A stretch of DNA of 64,000 bases from Metallyticus violacea (Eukaryota > Arthropoda > Insecta > Mantodea > Metallyticidae): assembly GCA_030762175.1 (NCBI GenBank), contig CM060834.1, forward strand, positions 70,154,001-70,218,000, written 5' to 3'. This document shows, piece after piece, positions 10,131 through 19,491 of the stretch (positions within the stretch are counted from its first letter, which is position 1; every line of letters begins with the position of its first letter). Below the pieces are notes generated by a model. The model worked only from the letters and a program-made list of their open reading frames with translations, did not search any database and was not told where the DNA came from. A program made the position numbers and the translations under genes.

Positions 10131-11240
10131 GGAAGAATTCTTAACAGTGAAACCTACTTCAGATTAGACTTGGGGAATAGACTTTTTTGAAGCAGTTAAA
10201 TCATTTTCGCTAAATACATACTTTAATTAAACAAACTTAGTAATGAACGTGTACTAAGAAATGCCCCTTCAATGGTAGGTTCCCAATTCTATGTTAAAAT
10301 ATTTAAATAGATATCAGTTATTAACATACGTTTGCTTCTTACATTATGAAAATCTTGGCCCTTAATTTGATGAATCTTTCAAATATTTTATGAAGAATGT
10401 ATTTAAAATTATTAATTTCATTAGGTAACGTGGACATATCACAGGCAACTCAAACACTTTATAAAAGAACTTAATATACAGTATGGTGATATATGTCTCA
10501 GAATCTTCGTCATTAAACGGAACTATTTTTATGTGAACGTGATAAAGAATACGCTAAACTACATTATTTTTACGGTGGTTAAAGATAGCATGATACAACG
10601 GAATATTGAACGATGTCCAAATTCGAATGCAAGATAAAGACAAACATTACTCAGCTGACAAGAGCAAGTTTTTCTTTGGAACAAAAATTGAAAATATATA
10701 CAAAAGAACCAAATAAAAACATTTTTATTAATTTTTTCCACACTACTCAAGAAAATTCAAAGGAAAAAATAAAATTTAAACCCTTTCTAGAATTGCTCAC
10801 TGTAGTTTGCCATAATTTCAGTGTGAGATTTAATGATTTTCGAAAGTTTCGAAGCCCATTTTGATTAGTCGAAAATCTCTGGTCAGCAACGAGAGGAGAT
10901 GTAACTCGGTTGACAATTTTCGACCCTGAGATCATAAATCTGAAAAATTAACTTATTGGTCTCTAACAGGATTCAGAACCAGAGGGCAGTTTTTCAAGAA
11001 AAAGGAAAAACAAATCCAGTTTTGGATTATACAGCTACAAAAATTGTTGTCTTTTGCACATTAAATGTTGTGCCTTTTTGGATTAACGTATAATGATGAA
11101 ATTACTTTCATCAAATGTAAATGTCGATCTCTTCTATCCAATGAAAAATTGGAAAACTTGCTGAGGATATCGGTTTCAAATCAACCGTTCACAATATACG
11201 TTTTTTGTTCAAATAACTATTCCCAATTGGTGACATAGCT

Positions 11241-11241
<1 letters not shown>
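10131..11241. other. A/T-rich spacer with one weak exon candidate
   Basis: Apart from the candidate at 10970-11087, nothing coding or repeated was recognised here. Confidence 0.4.
10970..11087 (+). CDS. Weak candidate middle exon
   Basis: A 118-bp segment follows ggtctctaacag and precedes gtataa, a modest donor. Taking one base to complete a codon, it stays open for 39 codons (starts IQNQRAVFQEKGKTNPVLDY). It leaves in phase 0, exactly what is needed to connect the exon at 6952-7033 with the exon at 14980-15099. Its second half is hydrophobic and A/T-biased and no family is recognised. The phase fit alone has a one in three chance. Confidence 0.15.
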
Positions 11242-11278
<37 letters not shown>

Positions 11279-11288
11279 TTAGTAGTAT

Positions 11289-11372
<84 letters not shown>

Positions 11373-11399
11373 CAGCAGCAGCAACAGCAGCAGTAGTAA
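11242..11399 (+). repeat. Compound (ATT)n-(AGT)n-(AGC)n microsatellite
   Basis: An ATT array (11242-11278) passes into a TAG/AGT array and then into AGC/AAC variants by about 11399. Uninterrupted for most of its length. Confidence 0.95.
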
Positions 11400-11827
11400 T
11401 TAAATGTAAATCTCCTACAAAAACTGTTTCTTATATTTGGCTCTCCTGTAATGAGTATCATTGATGTACAGTCAATTACATTTTTAAAATTAATATTTTG
11501 TAGAGAAACGAGAAATTCTTAAACTACCCTTTAGTGCTAATAGAATATATATATATTCTATTGAATTTAAAGTAAAATAGAACTCGAATCTAGAAAAAAA
11601 CAAAAAATTTAAGCATAGATTATGTTTTTCATGCTCGTGATAACAGTGAAACATTTATACACGGTGACATTTTCTTGATTTATATAGAAGAAGCAATTCA
11701 TAATTATGTATGTTCATTATTACACAAGTGAATAGTCACAGTCAATCTTTATATTTTATTTTATTTAGCGAAATTTCTTTTGAAGTGGATTGAATTGGTA
11801 TGTGCAGAGGAGAACTTTCAGTATTTA
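11400..11827. other. A/T-rich spacer
   Basis: It contains a 24-bp perfect palindrome around 11541-11564 centred on an AT run, and nothing coding. Confidence 0.45.
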
Positions 11828-12088
11828 GCAGTGCTCAAGGGCTGGTCGTTTGTGTTCATATTCCCAATGGGACAGATCTTTAACTTCATTTCCAGCACAC
11901 AGTAGAGGCTATGTCTCCAGGCACTTTTGACCTTGCTACAGAACCAATGGAATGAAATTAAGTGAAATGCTTCCAAAAATTAGTGGGAAGGAAAGATTTA
12001 TCCTTGCATTCGCTTAAGCGACCAAGAGTTTGAACCCGGAACCTCTCGAATATGACTACCAACCATTACTGCCTCAGATACTCTTTTG
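11828..12088 (-). mobile_element. SINE-C copy 2, reverse orientation
   Basis: It begins gctcaagggctggtcgtttg, as in the copy at 5503, and shares the cattcgcttaagcgaccaag block and the tRNA-like box segment tttgaacccggaacctc near 12030. The middle is diverged. Confidence 0.65.
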
Positions 12089-12119
12089 GTGTTGGCTTAG
12101 AATAGTTCAACAGATCTAA

Positions 12120-13218
12120 GTTGTGAAAAGAGCAATAATAGGTAATGATGCCTAATAAGTTGGTTGATGATCGACCAAAGGCAAATTTTAAAGAAGTCGT
12201 ATACGCGAAAGGTTGCTAAGGAAATGTATTGTGCATAATTCACGAATGTCTGAAAAGAATAAAATCATTGCTTGTTTCTGTGCCTTACGACAGTTATATA
12301 CGCCTGTATCTGTTGAAGTCACAGTACAACCTCTCCACATTCATGCAATCATTACTCGGTTTTCTCTGCTCTTTCCGCTGCCGTTCGTGAAAGGAGGCAT
12401 GGCTTGGTTACCAAGTGCGGCAGGGTGTAGATGCAAATGAAAAACATCGATATTGTGCGCAAAGTGAAATGAAGCATCATTAAGCATATCGAAGACTGTA
12501 GTACATTCGATTTTGCATGAATATTTAGCTGTGAAAAGGATCTATTCCGCAACGATTCCGCATAATTTGACCGAAGATCAAAAAACACCCGTGTTAATAG
12601 ATGTAATGAAATGCTAAAAAAATCCGCCGTGGAATTGCAAAATTCGTATACAACATCGTAACAGGTGACGAAACTTGGATATATTCGTAGAAACCGAAAA
12701 CTAAGCAACAATCCACTGTTTGTGTGCTCCAAGATGAACCGAATCCCACAATAAGTTGTTCATTCAGGAAGCATTTTGTTTCGTCAGTTGTAATGGACAT
12801 TTCGCAACACTTCTTTAGAGGATCGAAGAACAGTTAATGCTGAATAGAGTACAAATATTTGTTAGCCAGTAATCATCGACAAAATCAGGATAAATAACCG
12901 AAAACGTCGCATTCATCATGACAACATCATTCTAACAATACAGGTAAAATAATTGGTTATTTGAAGGAGAAAAATATCAAATTAATGTCTCATTAACTGT
13001 ATTCACCTGATTCATCGCCTAGTGAATTCTTTTTCTTCCGGAATATCAAACAAAAAATGCGTGTATAGCGATTTTCATCGCCTCAGGAAGCTATGGAAGC
13101 CTTTAAAAAACATGTTATTCAGATGCCAACTTCAGAGTGGAAAAAAATGTTTCGAGAATTGTTTTGGACGTTGCGAAAGTGTATAAATCTTAAAAGCATG
13201 AAATTAATTAAATAATTT
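12120..13218 (+). mobile_element. mariner-like transposase relic, most of the gene
   Basis: In several frames the plus strand follows a mariner transposase from helix-turn-helix linker to C-terminus: VVHSILHEYLAVKRIYSATI and PHNLTEDQKT near 12500-12585, the first catalytic block in the VTGDETWIY layout near 12660-12685, an HFATLL block near 12800, an HHDN-type block near 12910-12930, SPDSSPSEFFFF near 13008-13045 and TSEWKKMFRELFWTLRKCIN near 13130-13190. Multiple frameshifts and stops show long inactivity. The 5' limit is approximate. A SINE-B copy abuts the 3' end. Confidence 0.8.
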
Positions 13219-13220
13219 GC

Positions 13221-13487
13221 TTTATTTACGGACGCTCATTAACATCTCAGGTCATCAGTGCCCCATTCAATTCAGAGCGTGAAATGACCGATAAATTTTT
13301 CTCAGGGGCCTCTTCTTTTAGACTTGAGGTTCTTTTACATGCCGCAAATCTACGACACGTGACCCACGAATTTATTTACCTTCCGAAGGAAGCCATACAC
13401 CCGTAAAAAAACATTGGTCCTGGCCGGGATCGAACCCACGAACTTGGTTTAGGAGGCACGTATGATTACCACTACACACCGGGACCG
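13221..13487 (-). mobile_element. SINE-B copy 2, full length, reverse orientation
   Basis: In forward sense the head is cggtcccggtgtgtagtggt with box-A-like and box-B-like (GGTTCGATCCCGG) segments. The body holds ccttcggaaggt-type and ggcatgtaaaagaacctcaa-type blocks, and the 3' end is cctgagatgttaatgagcgt. The same order occurs at 17040-17330 and 42303-42572. Confidence 0.82.
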
Positions 13488-14362
13488 ACATTTTAAAGGC
13501 GAATATTTTGAAAAGCAAGAAAGCAGTTTGATCCAAAGAATGTTTTTTTTTTCTTTCTTTTCTTAGTTTTCGTAAAAATTTAAAAGGTAATCCTGGTATG
13601 ACCACGTTTTACTATTTCACAAAATCCTATAACTTTTCAAACAAGCCGATATCTTCCGAAACAGCAAAATCTGAATCCAAGGAACTCATAGTAGTATTTC
13701 GATTAGGAGCAACAAATCACCACAGGATCAGGCAAAATAGTTCTGCTGCTTACCTGAAAGAGCTACAAAACTCTATGATTGTGATTAACTTGGAAATAAA
13801 GCTCAACTTACAAGCTTCTTTGCGCTACTTGACTCTTCACAGGGGTGTGACAGCAAGGAGCTGTTCTCGGCAGGTTTCTAAAGAAACTCCAGGACAGAAA
13901 GTAAACATGAGAGGAAAGAAAAAAAAAAAGAAGCAAAGTTAATTAAATCTTATATAATTTCCGTTGTGGGGAAAAAGCTTGCCCGCTTTCTAATTTATCT
14001 TCTTGTTGGAAGGGAGGGAAGAGGATGGGATGAAACCTGCTTGCCCGTCTCCACATAACTGAAAGGGTATCTTGCTACACACTCTTCGCGTATATAGGTT
14101 AGCTATGGTGGGGCTGAACGCACAGAGCTAATATTTCATTTAATCTCGTGTTTTACTAAAGGTAAACGGAATATGCATTCTGTATATAAAGCAGCATTAA
14201 TTAGCACCGGGAAAAACTGTTGTGAAACACAGGAGAAGTAAATTAATGAAGTAGATGTGATGGATTGGGACACTAGAAATGCGTTTGTGAAAGAAAAGTT
14301 GTATGCTAATTAAATGCACATGTTCGATACATTTAATTGAGATGAATGAAAAGTACTGAAGT
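13488..14362. other. Spacer with an unrecognised 114-codon open frame
   Basis: At 13598-13942 an ATG-started plus-strand frame of 114 codons ends in a poly-Lys stretch encoded by an A-run. It has no recognised motif, no hydrophobic segment and no clear splice or polyadenylation context, so it may be chance. The rest of the interval is A/T-rich and empty. Confidence 0.3.
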
Positions 14363-14396
14363 AATGTGTCATAATACTTCAGTATTATGACACATT
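14363..14396. repeat. Perfect 15-bp-stem palindrome with 4-base loop
   Basis: aatgtgtcataatac is followed by ttca and then its exact reverse complement. The arm pair is uninterrupted. Nothing around it suggests a gene terminator in this eukaryotic context. Confidence 0.9.
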
Positions 14397-14747
14397 AAGT
14401 TGAATGTAAGCAAGGGCATTGGTAAAGAACAAACAAACGCATTTATTTATTTATATTTTATAGGATCAAGACTGTTTACTTTTCTTATCTCTTAATTGTT
14501 TTTAATAATGACAAACATTAAGTTGGTTTCGGATTTCTTTGCATTCTATTTAAAGTGCGATTTATTTATTTTTAGCAGATTAAGCAAAAAAGATATGCAT
14601 TCCCTCTACGTTATCTGAAAATTATAATGTTTGCTGTGCCATTGTATTACGAAGTTTCTTATCTTCATTGCGTAGCAATTGTCTAATTATAATCCAAATA
14701 TTGGAATTATCCGTTATTATCTAATCCCAGCAATCGAAATTGGTAGA

Positions 14748-14775
14748 GCAAAAAAAAAAAAAAAAAAAAAAAAAA
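14748..14775 (+). repeat. Poly(A) run
   Basis: An A-run of over 20 bases interrupts a spacer. It may be the tail of an old retroposon, but no body was recognised upstream. Confidence 0.8.
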
Positions 14776-14906
14776 CTATCATCAATAGATATGCACTGCA
14801 AAACTATAAACAGCTAAAAAAATTCACGAAGTCTGTTGCCAGAAAGAAAACAAAAATTGAGAAGTGTCCAAAAAAAAGTTGAGAGCATAATAAAGTGAAG
14901 TAGAAG

Positions 14907-14953
14907 ACAGGGTAGCTCAGTTGGTAGAGCGTCAGCTCGGAAGCTGAATATCC
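14907..14953 (+). mobile_element. tRNA-like SINE head, truncated
   Basis: The sequence ggtagctcagttggtagagc followed by gtcagctcggaagctga has the box A and the acceptor, D-arm and anticodon-arm layout of a tRNA. It loses similarity before any box B, so it is neither a functional tRNA nor a complete SINE. It lies 27 bp before the acceptor of the exon at 14980, and the reading frame of that exon stays open through it. Confidence 0.55.
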
Positions 14954-14979
14954 ATCGCATTGTGGCCGACAATTTTCAG

Positions 14980-15099
14980 TTCTTCATTTCCAAAGTGCAA
15001 AGGCAAGTTAAACTTTTGAATGGTATGGCTTCCATATTTTTAGACGATGATAGGACGTCATTAGTGGCTGAGTTTAGAAAGCTAGAATTCCGCATAAAG
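14980..15099 (+). CDS. Candidate penultimate exon of a host gene
   Basis: A 120-bp (40-codon) segment lies between an acceptor (gacaattttcag) and donor (AAG then gtacct), phase 0 at both ends. It reads FFISKVQRQVKLLNG, MASIFLDDDRTSLVAEF, RKLEFRIK: amphipathic and charged, unlike the A/T-biased chance frames nearby. It joins in frame with the terminal exon at 15347-15418 across a 247-bp intron. The frame is also open upstream of the acceptor through the tRNA-like segment, so the exact exon start is uncertain. No protein family is recognised; a helical or coiled-coil C-terminus is the best description. Confidence 0.42.
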
Positions 15100-15346
15100 G
15101 TACCTTTCCTTTAGTTTTTACTTTGCACCATATTATATAAGTCAAATTAACAGTAGTATGCTGATTGTCGCCACAAAGATAATATTTTAAGACACAATAA
15201 AAAACCCTATGGAGTTACATGTGTGTTTTCAAAAAACTCATGTTCATTGTTATTGCCAGGTTGCATGAAAGTTGTGGGCAAGAAGCTTTAAAGTTTTAAT
15301 TATCTCGTCTTTGTTCACTGATAAAAACTACTATTACTCGTTTCAG

Positions 15347-15418
15347 CTTACTGAACTGCCCACACCACACTCCATACAGTCGCTGCTGAAAGATCAGTTT
15401 ATTGAAGCATGCACTTGA
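15347..15418 (+). CDS. Candidate terminal coding exon of the same host gene
   Basis: It follows a good acceptor (attactcgtttcag) and continues in phase 0 from the exon at 14980-15099. It encodes LTELPTPHSIQSLLKDQF and IEACT, then TGA at 15416-15418. AATAAA signals lie downstream at 15533-15538 and again near 15770. Acceptor, phase match, stop and polyadenylation signal in the right order together support a real 3' end. The protein is not recognised. Confidence 0.42.
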   Translation, partial: LTELPTPHSIQSLLKDQFIEACT

Positions 15419-15532
15419 TTAAGGTTGCTGCCTCGTTCGGTGAGTTAAGCATTCAGTAAAAAGCTCATATATATGTTATTTCCAACAACTATACTAGCGA
15501 TTTCACGCACTTCGATAATAACTGAAACGGGT

Positions 15533-15538
15533 AATAAA
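15533..15538 (+). promoter_or_regulatory. Candidate polyadenylation signal AATAAA
   Basis: AATAAA lies 115 bp after the stop codon of the candidate terminal exon. Further AATAAA hexamers at about 15770 and 16210 could serve longer 3' UTRs. Confidence 0.35.
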
Positions 15539-15559
15539 GTGCAACAGAAATAGTGTTGT

Positions 15560-16839
15560 GTATATAGTTAACACAATATCAGTATGCAAAGCAAAATTAA
15601 CAAAAAGCATCATTATTGAGTAATTATATTTTTTAGAAGAATGGGTACACATACGTGCTGTAAATATGTATGAATAGAAAAATGGAGGTTATTGCCAGTC
15701 TAATTATGCTCCTCTCATATTGTTATTGTGAACTATTAACTACTCTGAATGTGTGCTTTCAAACATTATTTAATAAAGCTGCATAATATAATCTCTGTAT
15801 AAGTTTTGACCTAGCATAATAAAAGTGTCATTAAATGATATGAGCTCTTATATAATAAAATATTCCCATATTATTATAAATATACAAACATTAATTGATA
15901 TAAAATGCTTTAGTTTCCTGTTTTAAAACTTAATATAAAATAAAAGATGTATTTATTGTTAGTTTTCATTTCGCAAGTAGATAATTGAATTAAGAAGTTT
16001 TAGCTGTATACACACTTTTATAATTTTTATTAAAATGTTATGAATTTAACTGACTTAAATATACATGTTCATTACATATATAAAATTATTCATTTGTTAC
16101 ATTTCAGTAATTCATGACTTTGTTAAGTTTTTTAATAATTTGTTTTTGAGAAGTGGGGTGCTTTGTAAGGTCAACTTTGTCCTGCTAGTATCCAAGAAAT
16201 ACGTAAATTAATAAAGTGTTACGCATAGAACCTTCTGCAGCAATTTTGTGTTCTAGCCCAGATGCAGGACTGATATGAGATAAAAGTGTGTGTAAAGATG
16301 AAAGATGGCTGTTGCGGGCAACACCTTATTCTTCATTTGCTGCGTGTCCATCCTATTTTTTGCGCACAATATTCCTTCTTTCCCTTTTTATGTATTCCAT
16401 AAATTTATATTATTCCATTAAGTTTTCTTTTTTGTCTTCTTCCTGACTGCCATTCCTTCTATTTTTCTTTTATTTTTCTTCATCTTACCCCGCCGTAGCC
16501 CATTCATCCGCGACATTACGAGGGTTCATTCCAGAAACCACAAATCATCCACCCACCCCTACATACTCGCAGGCTCGCTGGGGCATCTATCTCTTCTATA
16601 ATTCAACTGTTTGCCAGAGCCACATGTGGCCCCGAATGGACAGAGCTACAGACAAGAGTTACGCCTCACTTGGTAGTCACCGCATCATAAACCTATATCC
16701 ATCCATCCACAAACTATTTACTGTTGTACGGTATTCTATTTTATAAGCATACCCAAGTATTTAGTCGTTGATTTAATTGTTGAAGTTGTAAGAAAACTTT
16801 TACATAACCATAGCTTAACTTAGGAATTAGGACATCAAG
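15560..16839. other. A/T-rich spacer, then a T-rich stretch
   Basis: It may include an alternative 3' UTR at its start. The segment 16310-16720 is more pyrimidine- and G+C-rich (cccaccccta near 16550) but shows no motif or repeat I can name. Confidence 0.4.
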
Positions 16840-17039
16840 AGATCGTCTTGTGAGTGGAAGGTCTGGGGTTCGATTCCTCCCTCACAAATTTTTTCTCCAC
16901 ATATTCCTCAGTCCTGATAAATAGCAAATGCCGGGGAGGTACCTAAACTTTGGTTTGGAACTGTTCTTTTCTTTAAAAAAATCTTTCGGAATTAAGAATT
17001 TCAGCTCGTGTATCATTAGTGTCATCCGCCTATGGAATC
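16840..17039 (+). mobile_element. SINE-A copy 4, 5' part, interrupted by SINE-B
   Basis: It has a box-B-like GGTTCGATTCCTCC at 16867-16880, followed by the SINE-A body (gcaaatgccggggaggtacc) up to ccgcctatgg. The extreme head is diverged. The matching 3' end resumes at 17334 after an inserted SINE-B. Confidence 0.78.
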
Positions 17040-17330
17040 GGTCCCGGTTATGTAGTTGTAACCATACTTGCCTTCTAAACCCAAGATCGCGGGTTCAAAC
17101 CCGGCCAGTATCGATGGATTTTTTCGGGCGTAAAAATCGTAAGTATGGCTTGCTTCGGAAGGGAAGTAAAGCCGTGGACCCCGTGTAGTACATTTACGGC
17201 AGGAACAAATCTCAAGGCTGAAAGAAAAGACCCTTGACCAAAATTTGTTGGCCGTTTCACGCCCTGAATTGAAGGGGGCGCTGTTGAAGACCTGAGATGT
17301 TAAAGAGCGTTCATAAATAAATCAAATCAA
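17040..17330 (+). mobile_element. SINE-B copy 3, full length, nested in SINE-A
   Basis: The head is ggtcccggttatgtagttgt with a box-A-like layout, then a box-B-like GGTTCAAACCCGG at 17092-17104. The body runs through ccgtggaccccgtgtagtac, ccaaaatttgttggccgttt and gacctgagatgttaaagagc, with an (AAT)-rich end. Related flanking words (ccgcctatgg before, ccgcttatagtg after) look like a decayed target duplication. Confidence 0.85.
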
Positions 17331-17333
17331 CAA

Positions 17334-17376
17334 CCACCGCTTATAGTGTCCCAGACGGGCGTTTAATACAATTCAA
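17334..17376 (+). mobile_element. SINE-A copy 4, 3' part
   Basis: accaccgcttatagtgtccc then agacgggcgtttaatacaat matches the terminal 40 bp of other SINE-A copies and completes the copy begun at 16840. Confidence 0.75.
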
Positions 17377-17770
17377 AAAGATGTACAGCCTCCGATTTAG
17401 GTCTTAAAACTGTTCCGAATTCAGTTCCATATTTGGGGGAGGGTATCAGTCAACATTTCTTTTATCTATGGGTTGGTGAGAAAACTGGGATAAGCTGTTT
17501 TGTATTTAATTACGTATAAATGTAAATACACGCTGTAAATATTTTAATTTCACTATTTATCATTGCCACCGGGATAAATATGTACAAACACACCAACTTT
17601 GACCCTGTCTATAAACGTGATAATAGCAATTTTGCCTATAAGTATAGATTTTTGCTAGCACTTAAATATTTTTCAATTCCTGCCTTAAACCCTAATTTGG
17701 AATTGTACCATCTCTTTACAATTTTTACCAAACGAAGAAATCTCATTTAGGCTGCTATGTTTTCCCAAGA
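17377..17770. other. A/T-rich spacer, nothing recognised
   Basis: No coding or repeat signal was seen. It would lie downstream of the minus-strand small open frame and its polyadenylation signal. Confidence 0.45.
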
Positions 17771-17776
17771 TTTATT
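17771..17776 (-). promoter_or_regulatory. AATAAA downstream of the minus-strand small open frame
   Basis: The plus strand reads TTTATT, i.e. AATAAA on the minus strand, 95 bp after the stop codon of the frame ending at 17872. This is a suitable distance for a short 3' UTR. Confidence 0.3.
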
Positions 17777-17871
17777 ACCCCGTAATTCAGAACCATAAAG
17801 AAAACTGCGTACTGCCAAAACTTTTTAGGTGGTTTCTTCTCTGTTGGTTCGCGTGGGCGATACACGTTCAA

Positions 17872-18069
17872 TTAATTATTGTCGGCCGCGATCACCTCGA
17901 AGTAGCTGTTTCTTGTAGTGTAATTGCCCGAGGATCCCACCTCGTACCCCGTGTATCTCAGGAGCACTATATCGTTATTTTGTGCTCTCGTAGTCACGAG
18001 AGAGGGGAAAAGAAGGGAGATGGCACAAAGTATTACGCACTGATACATACAAACCTTTGATAAGTTCAT
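17872..18069 (-). CDS. Candidate small secreted peptide (65 aa)
   Basis: A minus-strand ATG-started frame of 65 codons. Residues 1-30 look like a signal peptide: short charged start, then CVILCAISLLFPSLV, then a polar TTRAQ site with likely cleavage before or after Gln. The roughly 35-residue remainder is polar (starts NNDIVLLRYTGYEV; NYTT gives a possible N-glycosylation site) and ends ADNN. The local composition is clearly more G+C-rich than the flanks, and AATAAA follows the stop by 95 bp. It may be an independent peptide gene, or the first exon or a relic of a longer secreted or cuticular protein: the VLLRY...GNY spacing vaguely resembles the start of RR-type cuticular proteins. No family assignment is made. 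Confidence 0.35.
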   Translation of the reverse strand: MNLSKVCMYQCVILCAISLLFPSLVTTRAQNNDIVLLRYTGYEVGSSGNYTTRNSYFEVIAADNN

Positions 18070-18299
18070 TAGAACACGAATTTATGAACTGCCTCCTGGT
18101 GCGTACTAGAAGTCGAGAGCTGAAACTGCGTGACTGCATACGCGAGTCACAGTCCGCTGCAGAGTGGCGTGGAGTACAGACGTAATAGTTGACTGCGTTT
18201 CGTTTTGTGCTATACAGTTTTTGTCAGTTTCTACTTAGTTAAATTTTTTCTTCACATTTCCTTTGCGACACTTTCATAGTTGTCTAGCAAATTGTAATT

Positions 18300-19427
18300 A
18301 TGAACAAGATCCCACGAGTAAACACTTTAAAAGCTGCCTTCGATAAAAGTAAGCCTCGGTCTACACCATTAGATATACATCTCTGGTTGGATACCACCCT
18401 ACGTATAGCCGAGGATCAATTGGACACACTTCAATTAATTGGTAAGCAAAATGCAGTATTTATCAAGTTACACAGTAGAGTGATTTTCGAACAGTTGTTA
18501 AATGTACACCAGGGCACATCTCCCTTTATAACTGAAGACGGATCTGTGACTTCCGTAACCGTTAGTGATGCCAGTGCAGAATATACCCATGCCCGTGTGT
18601 TTAATTTACCCCCGGAATTATCAAATGATAAAATACGCCAATAATTACAGGTATACGGCTCTGTAATTAAAATTGAAAATGAACATTGGTCTCTCGGCTA
18701 TAAGTATCGGGTGCAAAATGGAATTCGTTCTATTCAAATTGATTTGAAAATACCTATTCCATCTAATTTGATGATTGCTGGTCACGAGGCTTACATTAGT
18801 TACGCAGGGCAACCACCCACGTGTAATACGTGTGGAGAAACCACTCATTTCCGTGATCGTTGTCCTTACAAGAAATTTACTTCAAAGATCCCACAAATAC
18901 CTCGTCCAACATTAATGAGCGAACTATTCCCTCAGGAAAATATTATTACCCCTCAGAAAATTTCTGCTTCCAGCCCCATTCAATCTGATCAGCAGGCAGA
19001 CGCTCTCTCCCCTTCCGAGCCCTCTCAACAGCCCGCCTCTCCCTTGGAACCTATGAATCCGACCTTGTTGTTGTCGCAACGGCATGACATACCTCCCCTA
19101 TCCCCACCTGATAGTAACACTGATCAGGTAGCTACTGCACCATTATATGCAGAGGAGATAAATATCGGACCAAATGCAAAGAAACAAAAAGTACGCGAAA
19201 GATCCCAATCTACGGCGACACCTTTGCATGACTTGGATGCTCTGACTTTACTCAATAATAAACCAGCGATTTCACCTCGAGATCCGCGCTTACAGGGTGG
19301 CTTGTCTTCCAAACGTCATGTTAACAGTGATAAAGCTGGGAAATCTCTGCCGTTATCTGAAAGTCCTACTGAGCCTATGTCGGAAGACACGCCTCATGCA
19401 ACCTTAGAACTCCCGCTTGGACAATAA
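18300..19427 (+). pseudogene. ORF1 of the L1/Tx1-like element (RNA-binding protein)
   Basis: The ATG at 18300 opens a 375-codon frame broken once by TAA at 18642-18644; the frame then continues unchanged to 19427. The N-terminal ~190 residues look like the RNA-recognition-like region typical of Tx1-group ORF1 proteins, with phrases such as TVSDASAEYTHARVFNLPPE. A zinc knuckle CNTCGETTHFRDRC (C-x2-C-x4-H-x4-C) lies at 18822-18863. A long Ser/Pro-rich, probably disordered tail follows. The family role is to bind element RNA and form the retrotransposition particle. ORF2 begins just downstream in another frame. Confidence 0.8.
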
Positions 19428-19491
19428 TTTCTTACTCCTGTCCTCTAGCTCTTATTCTTTTAATTGTTCTTGGACTAACTTGTCCCTCTTT

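Noticed and set aside
14911..14943. Possible functional tRNA gene
   Set aside because: Box A and anticodon-arm-like sequence are present, but box B and the T-arm are missing, so it cannot be a working tRNA.
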